DNA of 64,000 nt, taken from positions 85,196,732 to 85,260,731 of the forward strand of contig OZ018333.1 in assembly GCA_963969495.1 (NCBI GenBank), in the 5' to 3' direction. This document shows positions 42,301 through 54,262 of the stretch, piece after piece; within the stretch, counting starts at the first letter, position 1; each line of letters starts with the position of its first letter. A model generated the notes under the pieces. It was given only the letters and a program-made list of their open reading frames with translations, did no database searches and had not been told where the DNA came from. Source of the DNA: Ceratothoa steindachneri. Lineage: Eukaryota > Arthropoda > Malacostraca > Isopoda > Cymothoidae. The position numbers and the translations under genes are program-made.

Positions 42301-42985
42301 CTGGATGGATTTAATGAGCCAATTTTCAGCTTGTTCTCCAGCTTCCACTTCTAGATTTTTTCCTGCAATTTTAAATATAGCAAATTAAAACTGGCATTCA
42401 GGTATTGGCAATATTCTTCCTTTCAGTTTCAGAAGGTAAAAATTGCTTTTAGCATGTAATTTGCAATACTAATTTAGCGGAATTACAACTTCTTACCTAA
42501 GTAAAGGAACAGTCATGTAAGCAAATTAATTAACATGTTTCATGGATTTCTGGAACAAATCCTTGATACTTTGAGGATCCTGCTCAAATCAGGATTATTG
42601 ATTAAAGATTCCCAGATGTGGACAGAATATGCGAGCCTTGTTCTGTCAGCTTGGAGCTGGGTTAAAAACAGAAGTAATACAAATTATATACTGTACGTAC
42701 TGGTACTGATAATTTATTTTATTTTATTGATATTTAATTATATTATGATTATTGACAGACTGACAGTGTTATTATTTTTATTATTACTAATATTAATATC
42801 ATACCTTGTCTAGAGCAGTTCCAAAGTGTTTTAGTCGGGTCAGGAGATGCTGAACTTACCGATATATGCCAACATTGTCAATAATTTGGCCAACGTTCGC
42901 AAGGAAGCTCTGATCTTGTTGGCCCCCTTATTCCCCCAAAGAAGAGGTTTTTTTATAAGGGGGTTTTCAAACCTTGCTGCCCAGA
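42301..42985. other. AT-rich DNA without recognised genes
   Basis: The left part (42,300-42,380) may continue the hAT remnant on the - strand (AENWLIKSIQIMQLDYMEFS). A 92-codon + strand frame at 42,535-42,813 is hydrophobic at its end through AT-rich composition, and I do not support it as a gene. Confidence 0.35.
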
Positions 42986-43350
42986 CCCCATTCTACAGTA
43001 GCAGGGTCCCAAAATCCTTATATCTTGGGAGGAGGGGAAGAAGGAATGTGCCCACTGTGAACTCTGGCAAAAAGATAGCTATGGGAAAACAAAGTGAGAC
43101 GAGCCTCTGAATCTCCTCCCAGCTGGTCCCGAGTTCACGGAGGGGACATGGCCCAACATGCACCACTTTCATTTGCCAACCTAATGGGGTTGGCTTGATC
43201 GACTCACTCCTGGTTGATTTGGGGGTGTCTGCCTTCCCCGTGTTGGAATGTAAGTCATCCATGGACGACTTCAAAGAAAGGAGGTGAGGGCGAAACCCCC
43301 ACACCAGGAACCTTAGGAGAAGATTAAACCTCCTCTCTAGTAGATGGTTG
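42986..43350 (-). mobile_element. I/Jockey-type LINE fragment with ORF1-ORF2 internal deletion
   Basis: The left half matches the start of the endonuclease (+ strand GACGAGCCTCTGAATCTCCT and AAAATCCTTATATC...). The right half matches the N-terminal coding part of ORF1 (GTGAGGGCGAAACCCCCACACC and AAGATTAAACCTCCTCTC). In a full copy these are about 2 kb apart. The joint near 43,160 is inside an uninterrupted 103-codon frame. Confidence 0.65.
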
Positions 43351-45145
43351 GAAAGGCCCCTGACAAAACAAAGGAGGCCACCTCCTTTTCAGAGGCAGAT
43401 CTACCCCGAGAGCTGGACCATATATGCGAGAGGGCAGCCCCTCCACTGGTCAAATGGGTCCCTCACTTTTCATCCTCCTTCCATAATCAGAGTAAAAATG
43501 AAATGAGGGGCCTCATGGAAAGTAAATACTATGACCTTCCCATGAGTGAGGAGGCTAAGAGAAAAGTCTCCATAAGATCAGAAATTCTGTGTGTGATCAT
43601 ATACACATAATCGGCCCAGTTTGCCAACCTGGCCCAGCATTTAGGCAAAATTGGCCTGAAACTTTAGCAATAAGGGATGGTGCCGGTATAGGCACCATGT
43701 GTATTCGAGGGAGGTGAGCAGAGTCAACAGTCCAGCACACACCAAACCTAATACTTACCTTAGCCAAGGGGCTTTCGGCCCTCGTAGCAGAGAGGGACCT
43801 ACCTGTATACACTGCCACTCAACCAAGGATCATAAAAGAATGGAAGTGCATTGGGCACCCAGAATTCCTGTGGGTAGAAGAGCCAGTGTGGAATGGGGTT
43901 TGAGGGTATGTAATAAAGAGAAGTAGAGATAGGCAGGTCCACTAACCAGTAGGGTGGGTGATGACCTAATGTTATCATACCCTGGTTAAAGTGATCCCAG
44001 GATGGCATGCAGTCCACCAAGGCACCCTGGTTAATGAACCAAACTCTGTACACGTGGAAACACTTGTCCTGGTGTAAAGTGAGGGAAGAAAAGGTTGAGT
44101 GGATAGCAATAATGATAATAATAAATAACACTTATGATAAATAATCTTAAATAATAATAACTTATACTAATGATAATTAATACTAATTATAATAAAAAAT
44201 TATAATATATAATAATGACACTGGTCTGCATTTTTTTCAAGGTTTAACACGCAATAACGGGTTTTAGGCAATTTTTCACGCTGAACCCGAAAATCCTGCT
44301 CATTTTATCAAATCAGATCAAGTTTTTTATATTTAAACAGAAGCCAGAAATTCCTATATTCAGATCTATTTGTAAGCGAATGTACACAAGAGTAGTAAAA
44401 TTTGAACTGATTTATACACAGAAGGTTTGCAGAATGTTCTAAATGGTGGATCTGGTTTGGTGACTAGCCTCAGAGAGGTCAAGGTCACCATGCTCAGTGT
44501 GTAGAGGGAAGCAAATGACAAAGTCAAGGTAGGGCAATAGAAGGTGTCAATAAAAAGGGAAAAGAAACAAATATAGTAGTGGAAAGGGGGCATAAAGGGA
44601 GTGGGGTGACCCACCAGCCTCCCCAGACCTGGATCCAGAGGGTAGGTTCCTTCTACAGTCGGGTCAATCCTTGGTGGCAGTGGAGCTGGGAGGATATTCT
44701 GCTCCTCCAGGTACAAGAGAAATGGAGGGGGATTGTGTTTTTCCTCCTGCTTTTAGTTATAGCTCAGGGTTTATCCTCAAGCTTCACCATCACCTTCTTG
44801 AGGGTAGACGAAGAATTGAGGGGATAGGCATAGAAGGAAAAATAGGATCTGAGAGAGACAAAGGGATGAAATCAACCAGTGTCCTCAGAACTCATCAAAG
44901 GGTTCAAGTCAATCAAGTGAGTGGGGTCTTCCCTATTTGCACTCAGGCCTGGAGGACATACTGTTGATCCTCTAGGTACCAAGTGTAGTATATTTTAGTC
45001 CTTATCTAGCGTCTGTGCCAAGTGTATCAGTCTACACCCATTAGGTATCCCACTTTGGGAGCTTCTTAAAATGAGTGCAGATCAGTGGTAAATCACTTAC
45101 TATTGAAAAGAAAGATTTTACCATTATAATATAAATTGTAGTTAC
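43351..45145. other. Intron-like or intergenic AT-rich DNA
   Basis: No recognisable gene. There is an ATAATA-rich stretch at 44,105-44,220. Two similar short segments with AGGTAC (near 44,710 and 44,976; both preceded by a GGAGG-ATACTG-like sequence) may be a diverged local repeat. If the exon pair to the right is real, this is the downstream intron on the - strand. Confidence 0.35.
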
Positions 45146-45304
45146 CTTTTCTATGATGGAGTCTTGTTGTAACAACTTACTGGGTGTGTTTGGTAGAGAG
45201 TTTACAGAATTTGCACATGGTCTATCAACATCAGGAAAAGAACTTGTCTCTGTATGAAAGAATTCTTCACTAATTTCTTCCTTCAAAGAAATCTCTTCAA
45301 AGTT
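45146..45304 (-). CDS. Candidate internal exon A of an unrecognised gene (tandem-duplicated exon)
   Basis: 159 nt, 53 codons, phase 0 at both ends. Acceptor TTCTTTACCAG before 45,304; donor AAAAG|GTAACT at 45,145. It encodes a segment beginning NFEEISLKEEISEEFF and ending LLQQDSIIEK. The first half is acidic and helix-like, the middle is Ser/Asn/Pro-rich. It is 32/53 identical to exon B (46,946-47,104), which has the same length and phase. Conservation of frame, length and splice sites between duplicates argues for coding use. No known domain is recognised. Confidence 0.6.
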
Positions 45305-45639
45305 CTGGTAAAGAAGTACAAAATTAAATTCCACACAATGCAACCAGGATACGAGGTAATAACCAATGTTACCAATATTATTCATGTCATTAATGGATGT
45401 TGATCTTATGGAAATTAGTTTGTGCTCTTTTCATATTTTAAATACACGTTATTAATAGTGTATTTTGGAGATATAGATACGATCATTTTCATGTCAAAAG
45501 AATGAGTGATCCATCAGATTGTAAAGATTAGTGTGTGCAACTATCAGAAGTGTGCATGTTGCTAATGGCTAAATAACAGTGTCAAAAGTAATGTGTGGAG
45601 ACTGACTAAATAAGGAATGCCATATGTACATTCAAGTAA

Positions 45640-46190
45640 AAAAAAGTTCTCATAACCAATGTTAATTTGAGGAACTGGATGACATTTTGCGTTAAATGGT
45701 AGTAAATCTAAAGAGCTATAGTTGAGGGTGGTGTGGATTAATTGTTTGTATGGAGTAATGAGAGGCTCCTTCTGATCTCCAAATTTAATGTTTGAAAGTG
45801 CTGTGATGACATTGATTTTCTTTGTGGCCTTGTTTGTAATGATTGCTGTGTGGGTTTTGAATGTCATGTGGGTGTCTAGTGCGAGTCCTAGGATGGTGGG
45901 GTTTTTGTATATTAGCAAGTGTTGTGCATTTAGTCTGATTTTTGGGTGTTTTTCGATTTGTGGTGTGTGGTGTGAAAAGCAATACTGTTGATTCGTTTGC
46001 TGAGGCAGTCATGCAGTTTTGTGTCAGCCAGTGTGTCGCTATGGGTGTTGATGAATGAGTGGTTGTGGGATGTCATGTGTGAATAGGAAAATGATTGGTC
46101 GTTGGATGTGTGTGATATTGACTTCTTTATGAATTTGTCTGTGTTGGGAGGAAGATTATGTTTGAGTAGTGTTTCCAGATGGCATTCATT
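45640..46190 (-). mobile_element. LINE reverse-transcriptase fragment (Jockey-superfamily-like)
   Basis: On the - strand: NESTVLLFTPHTTNRKTPKN, ILGLALDTHMTFKTHTAI, TNKATKKINVITALSN and KQLIHTTLNYSS, the thumb and C-terminal portion of an RT where the new strand is held. It differs from both LINE families elsewhere in the window. It sits between exons A and B, in what would be an intron. Truncated at both ends. Confidence 0.55.
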
Positions 46191-46194
46191 CTAG

Positions 46195-46815
46195 GTTACT
46201 TAAAGAAGGTATGGAAAGCATAGCAGTAGCTCTGGAGAAAATATATACTAGATCACTACAATTTAGAAGTGCCAGATAATTGAAAATAGCAAATATAGTG
46301 TCCATTTCTAAGAAGGAAAGATGACCTAAATAACTTTAGGCCAGTATGTTTTTGAGTTTATAAGCGTGTGAGCAACGATGTTGACATGTTCAACAAACAT
46401 TGGGTAAACTCAGTTGAGGTTGAAAAGTAGTTAAAGTAGTAATAGATGACTCATTGAGGTTTTATAAGTAGTGTTTTGAAGAAAAAGTAAAGCAAATAGT
46501 GTGTTGGGTATCATTAAATTAAATGTTACAAATGTAAAGATGTTATCCTTAAACTTTATAACTTGTATGCTAGCGACATTTACTGTATTGTATAGAGGCA
46601 TGATTTCCACATTTTAGACATGATATCAACCTGCTACTTAGTGCAAATGAGGGCAATAAAGGTACTTGACTATGTAGACTGAGGGTATTAAACTCAATTG
46701 AAAGGTGTGCAAGAGAGACCAGAGAGAACTAGTAGGAACCCCACTTGTATAGATGGGAGAGGTACTGCCTAGAGAGCACTCCATGAAAAGGACATTCAAG
46801 CAAGAATGATAAGGC
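46195..46815 (+). mobile_element. Old CR1-like LINE fragment
   Basis: + strand pieces: KIANIVSISKKER (the ANIVPIFKKG-type RT motif, near 46,285) followed by a jump to a LLYCIEA-FPHFRHDINLLL segment (the LEYCIQAW..LRKDI motif, near 46,595-46,650), then a VLNSIERC-like piece. The RT catalytic region is deleted. It is highly degraded and much older than the CR1-type LINE at 11,611. Confidence 0.55.
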
Positions 46816-46945
46816 TATAAACTATTATTATTATTTATTATTAAGACAGAACAATCTTGAGTGATAATATTGGTGAAGAAAATATGAAATAACATTTGCC
46901 ATTGTACAATAAATTCAGCAACAAAATAAAATTAACAATGATTAC

Positions 46946-47104
46946 CTTTTCTTGGTGGAGATCTTGTTGCAAAAACTCAGTGGTAGTGTTTGATAGAGAG
47001 TTTTCAGATTTTGCACACAGTACATCAAAAGTAAGAGGAGAACTCATCTCTCTATGAAAGAATTCTTCACTAACTTCTTCCTTCAAAGAAATCTTCTCAA
47101 AGTC
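46946..47104 (-). CDS. Candidate internal exon B, paralogue of exon A
   Basis: 159 nt, phase 0. Acceptor ATTTCAAGCAG before 47,104; donor AAAAG|GTAATC at 46,945. It encodes DFEKISLKEEVSEEFF...LLQQD-like sequence ending FLQQDLHQEK. It lies exactly 1,800 bp upstream (in transcript sense) of exon A. Flanking intron sequence is also duplicated: AAAGATTAGTGTGTGCAACT occurs at about 45,522 and 47,258, and AATAAGGAATG-like sequence follows each. The transcript would therefore carry two consecutive copies of a 53-residue unit. Gene identity unknown. Confidence 0.6.
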
Positions 47105-47499
47105 CTGCTTGAAATAGCACAAAATTTAATTCTTACAGAGCATCCAGAAATCACTCTTGTGTTCTTTTCATACATTTATATTAATGTTTTTAATGGCTTA
47201 CTTTAGAGATTTATATATGTTCACTTCCAGGTGAAAATACTGTGATGGATCATATTGTAAAGATTAGTGTGTGCAACTAGCCAAAGTGTGCATGCTAATA
47301 GCTAAATAGTGGTGTTAAATATGATAATGGAAGATTGAATATATAAGGAATGACAACCTCATCAAGGGGTAAAACAGATAAAAACATCTAGTGATGACCC
47401 CAGCTACTAGTGCCTTCTCACTCAAGTGTCATACTGCAAAGAAACCTTATGAATAGATTCATTTTTCTACTGAAAAATGTTCTTTCCTAATACACCAAA
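47105..47499. other. Intron-like DNA duplicated with the exon pair
   Basis: 47,105-47,350 resembles 45,305-45,620, confirming that the duplication included intron sequence. The remainder probably includes the body of the tRNA-derived SINE to the right. Confidence 0.5.
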
Positions 47500-47597
47500 A
47501 AATCTGGGCAGGGATGAGGATCAAACTAAACACAGAAAGGAGGCAAGCACCGATTTGATCTTAGTTAGAGCAATGCCTTAAACCACTCAGCTACAAG
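47500..47597 (-). mobile_element. tRNA-derived SINE head (class II Ser/Leu-like)
   Basis: On the - strand: an A-box-like GTAGCTGAGTGGTTTAAGG (47,576-47,594) and a B-box-like AGTTTGATCC (47,518-47,527) about 50 nt later, with an extended variable-arm spacing as in tRNA-Ser or Leu. Mismatches and lack of a clean acceptor stem make a functional tRNA unlikely. The body would continue leftward to about 47,355. Confidence 0.5.
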
Positions 47598-47764
47598 TGA
47601 AGAAAAAAATTCTTACAAATAGAGAGGCTTAAATTTTAAGACTTGCTTCTCTGGGTTAATTTGAAGGACTATGAGAGAGAAATTAAAGTGTAGCTCAATA
47701 GACAAACAAGAAATAAAGTTAAGGATGCGGGAAATATACCTATATTATATACATCTCAAGAATG

Positions 47765-48142
47765 AGATTAAAAAAAATAAATTAAAGAGCCCATGTGGCA
47801 ACTTCCAACTAAGGCAAAAGTCGCCATAATTAGCAGAAAGCCTAAGGCTTGGCTATATTACAAAACAAGAAAAAGATAAAGGAACAAATGTAGGACAATC
47901 TAGAAGAAAATAAAACAAAAAGTAACAAGAATGAAACAAACTCCGGGGTTGGGGGTATACCAGGCTTCCCAGGGCACAAGAACATGCAACTTACAACAAA
48001 GACTCCCATAAAAGGGTCAGTCTCTTCAAAAAATCATATAATCTGTAAGTCTGAATGCATGAACCAGTTCTGAGCAAGGGACAAAGTGCAGTGACTGTTC
48101 ATCCTGGCATTACCCAGACTGGGACAGTCAACAAGCATGCAT
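47765..48142 (-). mobile_element. 3' end of an old I/Jockey-type LINE (copy vi), left part
   Basis: A diverged 3' UTR (AAGAGCCCATGTGGCAACTT...GGCAAAAGTCGCC on the + strand) and the C-terminal coding end (CCAGACTGGGACAGTC). It ends at 48,142, where the younger copy v inserted; the same old copy resumes at 54,790. Confidence 0.8.
48129..48142 (+). repeat. Target-site duplication of LINE copy v, left
   Basis: CAACAAGCATGCAT, matching CAACAAGAATGCAT at 54,790-54,803 in 13 of 14 positions. Confidence 0.85.
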
Positions 48143-48364
48143 TTTATTTATTTATATTTTAAAAGCTCATCTGGCGACTGCCTACTTGGGCATTAGTCGC
48201 CGTATTAAAAAACCGGCCTAGTACTAGGCTACTTTAAAATCTAATGCAATAACACAAAAAAAACAACCCAAACACAACACCAAAAATTAAAAAAAGAGGG
48301 AAAAGGAAACAAATAGTAAGCAAGCTCCTGCGTCAGTGGGAGGTCCCCCTGGCGCAGGAGTGTG

Positions 48365-51300
48365 CTACCTATAAGAAAAAAAACCCAAGGCAAAACAAAA
48401 AAAATTGGTTAAATAATAATGAGAAAGCCGGCCTCCCCCCCAAAAGTCAACAAATCCACAAGTCAATGTGCATGGACTCGTCCCGAGTACAAGGGACAGG
48501 CGGTAGCGACCACGCCTATCCCGGTACCGGGACAGGTAACGTGCGCGAAGATCACCAAGACTGTGACATTCAAAAAGAATGTGCCGAACAATTTTGGGGA
48601 CGAAGCACTCGTCACAATAGGGCGCAAGCGACGCTCCATCAAATAGGGATGCATCACACGAATGTGTCCGATTCGGAGATGACAGAAAGCGACCTGAAGC
48701 AGGCATTGGGGAATAGGTCCATGGGAACAGTCGCGGCGCAATGGCACGCAACTTTAAATTCCCCTCAACCTTCTCCCATCTTATTTGCCAAGCATTCCAA
48801 AGAGCTGCCCGTATTCTTGCTATGTAGTCGGTGTGAGGAAGAGCGAAATGCTGGTCCGGTCACAGAGTCCTCACAAATTCTTTGGCGCCATAATCAGCGC
48901 GCTCATTCCCCGCAAATCCTACATGTCCATCAACCCAGCAGAAGATAATCTAGACATCCGCTCGGCTCGCAAATACCGTGGCGTCACGGAAATCGTGAAC
49001 CAGGGCATGCGGATATTCCAATGCCCCGAGAGCACTTAGGGCGCTTTGTGAGTCACTATAGATCACAATCCCGTCTCCGAACCGGGCACGTCGCGTAAAC
49101 TCCCGTACCGAGTAGTGTATTGCCACCAGCTCGGCCGTGAAGACAGACGCAGCGCCTGGCAGAGCCCCAGTGATTTCAAACAGAGGTGAAACGGCGTGGA
49201 AGCCAAGCCCCTCTTCGGACTTGGAGCCATCCATATACACTGGCAAGGTTCCAGCGTGACACGAAGTGTGCTCCAAAAAGGTCAAACGCAATACTCCCGG
49301 CGCTGTACAAGCTTTGGAAGCAGAGGCGTGGCGACAAATAGCCAGATGTGGTACCCTCCAGAGTAGCGTACTGGGCAGAACCAGGGGCGCCACCAGCCCG
49401 AGAGCTATACCTAGCTCTCGAAGGAGTTTCCTGGCCCTAAACTCAAATGGCTTAGGGTATGACTGGAGTCTCTCGGCGGCATATGCACTGTCGAAATCGG
49501 CTGCGGATGCAGTGAGAGCTTTGGCGACTGGGGGAGGCGCCGGGCTCGCGCGTACAGGCGAGTGATGCACTGCACTCGGCGTAGAGCGAGTGGCATCGAC
49601 CAATAGGCTCTCAATGGGGACACTGCGGAAGGCACCGGTCGCAAGGCGAAGGCCGGTGTGGTAGATCGTGTCCACCTTCCGCAATAAACGCTCAGCTGCA
49701 GATGCATAAAACTTGAATCCGTAGTCGAGCTTCGAACGAACAGAGGATCGATAAAAATTAAGGCCGGAGGCCTATCAGCGCCCCAAACGCCGAAGGTCAC
49801 GGAACGGAGATTATAAATGGCGGGGGTACAAGAGACCTAAGACTGCGAATATGAGCTTCTCAGCTGAGGCGTCGGTCAAATACAAGACCAAGGAAACGGT
49901 GCGATTCAACCACTTACAGGCACACCCCGTTAAGAAACAAATCTGGGTCAGGGTAGAGGCATGGATGGTTGCAGAAGTGCACCACCTTAGTCTTGGCCAA
50001 AGATAACCGAAACCAGTGCACTTCTGCATAGCGAGAGAAGCGGTTCAATGCCTGTTGGAGTCCACGCTCCAGAGTTGGCATCTGGGCCGCGCCAAAGGAG
50101 ATCGAAAGGTCGTCCACGTAGAGCGTAGCGAGAACATCTTCCGGCAGCACCGAGGTAATGCCGTTGATGTTGGAGGCAAAGAGTGTGACACTAAGATCCC
50201 TTACCTGCGGGAAACCCTCTTCCTGCTCCTTTGGGCCAGAGATGGCTGCCCCCACCAGTACGCGGAATCGACGATCTCGCAAAAAATTCAGATATAAACA
50301 TTGGCAGGTGTACCCTCGCCCCTATCATGTGGAGAGTCTCCATGATACCGTATCGCCATGCGGTATCATAGGCCTTCTCCAGATCGAAAAACACCACCGA
50401 GTGGTGCTGTCTACAAAGGAAGGCCTCGCAGACGGCATTTTCCAGTCGCAGCAGAGCATCCGACGTGGAGTGGAACTTGCGGAAACCACACTGTGCAGAA
50501 GACAGATGGCTTCCGCTGTCCAGGAAAAAGGCTAATCTCACATTTACCAATTTCTCCATCTAATTGCACAGGCAAGAGGTTAGAGATATTGGGCGGAAAC
50601 CGGCCGGAGTAAAGTGATCTCTTCCCGGTCTGCGAAAGGCAAACAAATAAGCGATTCGCTAGGAATCTGGGAGGAGACCCTGCACCGCGATCCTGTTGAA
50701 CAAATCTAACAGAAAAGCCATGCCTCGCTCACCCAGGTGTCGAAGCATGGCGTACGGCACATCGTCCGGAACATGGGCGGTGTCCGCGCACGAAACAATA
50801 GCGGAGCGCAACTCACTCAAAGAAAACCTGTCGTTGTAGGGTTCTCTGCCTCTGGAGGTAAAGTCCCGCCGGTGGCCTTTGACGACATCACGACGTGCAT
50901 TGAATGCTGGCGGAGCAGCACCCCGGCTAGAAAATGCGGAAAAAGCGGTCGCAAAGGATTCTGCCACGGACGTGAAGTCCGAGATTGCGGTCCCATTCTC
51001 CTGGAGAACGGGAGGGGAGGCCTGCGAGAACTTGCCCCCAAATCCTTTTGACTCGCTTCCACACCTCTGCTAAAGGAGTCTTCCCGTTAAGTGAAGACAC
51101 GTATGCCCGCCAAGAAGAGCGGCGGGCGTGCTTCGAAATATACCGGAACCTAGCCCTAGCCCGACGAAATTCACCAACAGTTTAATCGTTCGGGCGTCGC
51201 AGTCTCACACTCGCTCGACCGAGAGTGGACGGCGTGCAAAACGGCCAGACGTTCTGGGAATTATAGTCAGTCCCGCGGTGATGAGGTTGCCGCAACGGAA

Positions 51301-51970
51301 ACATCTACCGACCTAAACTCCTCGACTGAGATAGAGAATTCAGTCATTTCCTAAAATGCAGGCCACGCGCCCGCGCCAAGCAGCAACGAGGTGGGCTCTC
51401 AGGTGGCATTTGCCCTGAAAATCATATTTGAATGGGAAAGTGATCACTACCATGGAGTTCATTGACCACCCCCCAATCGAAATCAGGCTGTGCATCCCAA
51501 GATCACAAAGATAGATGAAGGCAAGAAAATGAAGCGTTAACTCATCCATATTTAGGACACCTATTTCAAGCTCTTCGATCAGATCGGCAAGGACTTGTAC
51601 CCTGGGATTTATTGAGAAATCTCCCAAGAGAGGATGCCTGCCGTTCAGATCTCCAAGCACGACGCGGCGGAAGTTTCCTGCGTTGAAGTCAGGTGACGGT
51701 GGAATGTACGCAGGAATGATAGTATACCTTCTATCCAGGTGAAGCTGCACAGCCACTGGTTGAAAGGAGCTATCTTAAATGAAAGGAAGAACGGAGACAG
51801 CATGCCGGGTGTAAACCGTGCATCTCCCAGCCCGGCCATCTCGTGGTGGTGGGGTCAAAAGACCCTTATACCCCAGGAGGGCGGGCAGGGGAACGGGACG
51901 AGGCGAGCCTCAGCAGCTCCTTCCAGTTGGCACGGAGTCAACGGCAATTCCTTTGAAGGAATTAGCCCTC
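48365..51970 (-). pseudogene. LINE ORF2 of copy v
   Basis: The endonuclease keeps VLGDLNGRHPLLGDFSI (51,660). The RT keeps LEKAYDTAWRYGIMETLHMI (50,360) and LYVDDLSISFG (50,110). A long open stretch of 244 codons (49,684-48,950) covers the RT end and RNase H through VYMDGSKSEEG (Thr to Met), AELVAIHYSVREF and IYSDSQSALSAL. The C-terminal zinc region is partly altered: APYCDECFVPKIVRHILFEC (48,640). Frameshifts near 51,300, 50,190 and 49,900 inactivate it. Confidence 0.8.
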
Positions 51971-51975
51971 TAGGC

Positions 51976-54262
51976 CTAGCTCGGTGGAGACGCAGGCGCC
52001 CTCTTCGAACAGAAGACTCTCACGGAAATGGCCGTACGCTTCCCGGAGGCAGAAATCCGGGCGCTGTTGGCCGAAGAAAGCGCTGAGAGCTCTGTCGCCT
52101 TCGAGGACTTTTGGGGGGAGGTTGGGCACGCCATGCGAGTCTTTTCTTCCCTCCAACTTGAAACCTTAGGCGGGCGTTGCGGCTTGGGAGGAGGGAGGGG
52201 CCCTCTTTTCGAGGAACCACCTTCTCTGAGCCACTTTCTGTCCTCCTTTGGGGGGACAGCTTTAGGAACCCCGGAAGATGGCCTCGTGACCAACTTCAGG
52301 GATGGTGCCTCCTGTGAGTCTAACGACTCGGTGGAGGCGCGTGGCCGTTTCGCCTTACGGAAAACGGTCACGCTGAGGAAGAAAGGGGAGCCCTGGTTTT
52401 AGCCGGGGCTGGGTGTGAACCCTTTTTGCCACCAGCTTTACCAGGGGAGCGCCCGGGTTGAGAAGAACCCACAGAAGGGCCCTGAATGGGCGCGGAAACA
52501 ATCGTGCTCGTTGGCCCGGATGAGCTAGGCGCAGAGGGTGCCTTTCAAACTATTGAGGCATAAGATTTCCCAGGAAGATCCGGGCGCGCCAGGACCAGGG
52601 CATCAGCCTCGTGGAATGAGTCGATCTTGGGCCTGAACGGCCAGGATTTCTTTCTAAAGGAGATATGCACCACATTGCTTCGAAAAAGCGGGGTGCAGCT
52701 CTCCGCAATTGACACACTTGGCCACACACGATTTAGACTTATCGTGTGCGGCCTTGGAGCAATTTACACAGACTTCGGGTGGCCCCGACTTTGCACGTCT
52801 ACAAGAACGATTCGTATGGCCGAAGCAGTGACAGTAATAAAACCGCCGCGGCAGTAGCACGAATGCCTTTACGCGGTAGCGGTACCAACCAGCACGCACC
52901 GTCTCAGGGAGCTTGTCACAGTCGAACGTGATGTCCTCTATGGAGTAGTCAACGAGTTCCCTCGCATCAACCTCTCCTTTCACAAAGTTCATGGTAGAGT
53001 GTGGCGTCACACTTCCCGGGGTGCCATGAAGTGTCCGAAGAGCACTTATCTTGGCCACCTCGACGGGATTCGCCAGAAGGCTCCCGTCTGAAAAACGGGT
53101 CACCTTCGGCTCTCTACCAATTACACTAGCTAATGCTCTCCTCTGATGGATCATGTTGCCCTTGGCCAACATGCTGCCATCAGTGGAGCGAATAACGAGG
53201 AAGCGTTTGAAGCCAGCGGGCTCGAAAACGCCAGGTAACCTCTGAATGAAGGGCTCCGATGTCATCGAGACTCCGCCCTGCGCACTTTTGGTCTTAGTTG
53301 GGGGCTCCGCACCCGAGGGAGGTAGAGGGGCCGGATGTACCGATCTTGACTTGGTCGCTTACCGTAGCAGCAGACCCATCCGCCTTCGCAGCCCCAGCCA
53401 ATGGAGGGTAGCCCCGGGTCTTCTTAGTTTTTTCCTGTTCTTTTTCTTTTTTGGAGAAGAGTGCGGGGAATGAACCCGATTCTTCCCTCCGACGGCAGGA
53501 GCCCCCAGGCCAGATGGACCGGCCTCAGCTAGGTCTTTCTCTGAAATGGAGAAATTCCTGGCAGTCGTAGTGGCACCGGTCGGAGAAGATCCCTTCCCTC
53601 CTTGTACTGCCTCGGAAACCCTAGCCGTTTGAGGAGGACCTTGCATAGGGGCGGGTTGGGGTTTGGTGCTTGGCGACGAGCCCGGATTCCCTCCCATGGA
53701 AGGCCCTACCGTCTGAGGCTGGGTTGCCTCAAGGACCATGTCTATCTCAAGAGGGGCCTCAAGTTGGCCATTCCCTCCCAGGACATTGCAGGTCCCGTTG
53801 GCAGCGTCACCAGTCATGTGTGGGAAGGCACAGGCCTTGACCCCAGCAAGGTTCAATATTGTGGCCAGCAGTTCTTTTGAGGGAAGCGACCGAAGGGGCC
53901 TGGCTTCCCTCTGCCCCTAAGGGGGTTTGCCCTACCGAGCCGCTTCACTGGGGAGCGGTCGGCTATGAGCTGCCCGCTGGCTTTCTTGGCAGTCCCCTTG
54001 GAAAGAAAATGGGGGACTGCCGCTGGAAAAAAAGGAGGTGCCCGAAAGCACCTCCAGAGAAGGGGGTGAGAGGAAGTCCCCTACACCCATAGGCGAAGGA
54101 AAGGAGTAAGCCTCCTCTCCGGTTAGATAAATATCGAGGGTCCCCTGCACAAACACAAGGAAACGGGACCTCCATTTTTTCTTTGGAGCTGCCTGAGGGC
54201 GGCTCCGTCGATTTACAAAGGAAAATTGAGGGGAGATTTTTAGTTTTCTCATCATTGGGCAT
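51976..54262 (-). pseudogene. LINE ORF1 of copy v
   Basis: Starts MPNDEKTKNLPSIFLCKSTE. The central part has MLAKGNMIHQRRALASVIGR (53,170) and knuckles CVNCSKAAHDKSKSC and CVNCGELHPAFSKQC (52,750-52,690). The first knuckle is altered, reading FYYCHCFGHTNRSC, so its first Cys is replaced by Phe. The C-terminal tail is basic and ends APASPPS (51,976). Four frame pieces. About 100 bp around 52,925 is deleted. Confidence 0.8.

Noticed and set aside
44366..44827. Frames of 82-116 codons on both strands as genes
   Set aside because: Overlapping frames on opposite strands with low-complexity hydrophobic or Gly-rich content, no domain, no splice signals examined that support them.
47500..47597. Functional tRNA gene
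   Set aside because: A- and B-box-like motifs are present, but stems pair poorly and the B box is altered; a SINE head fits better.
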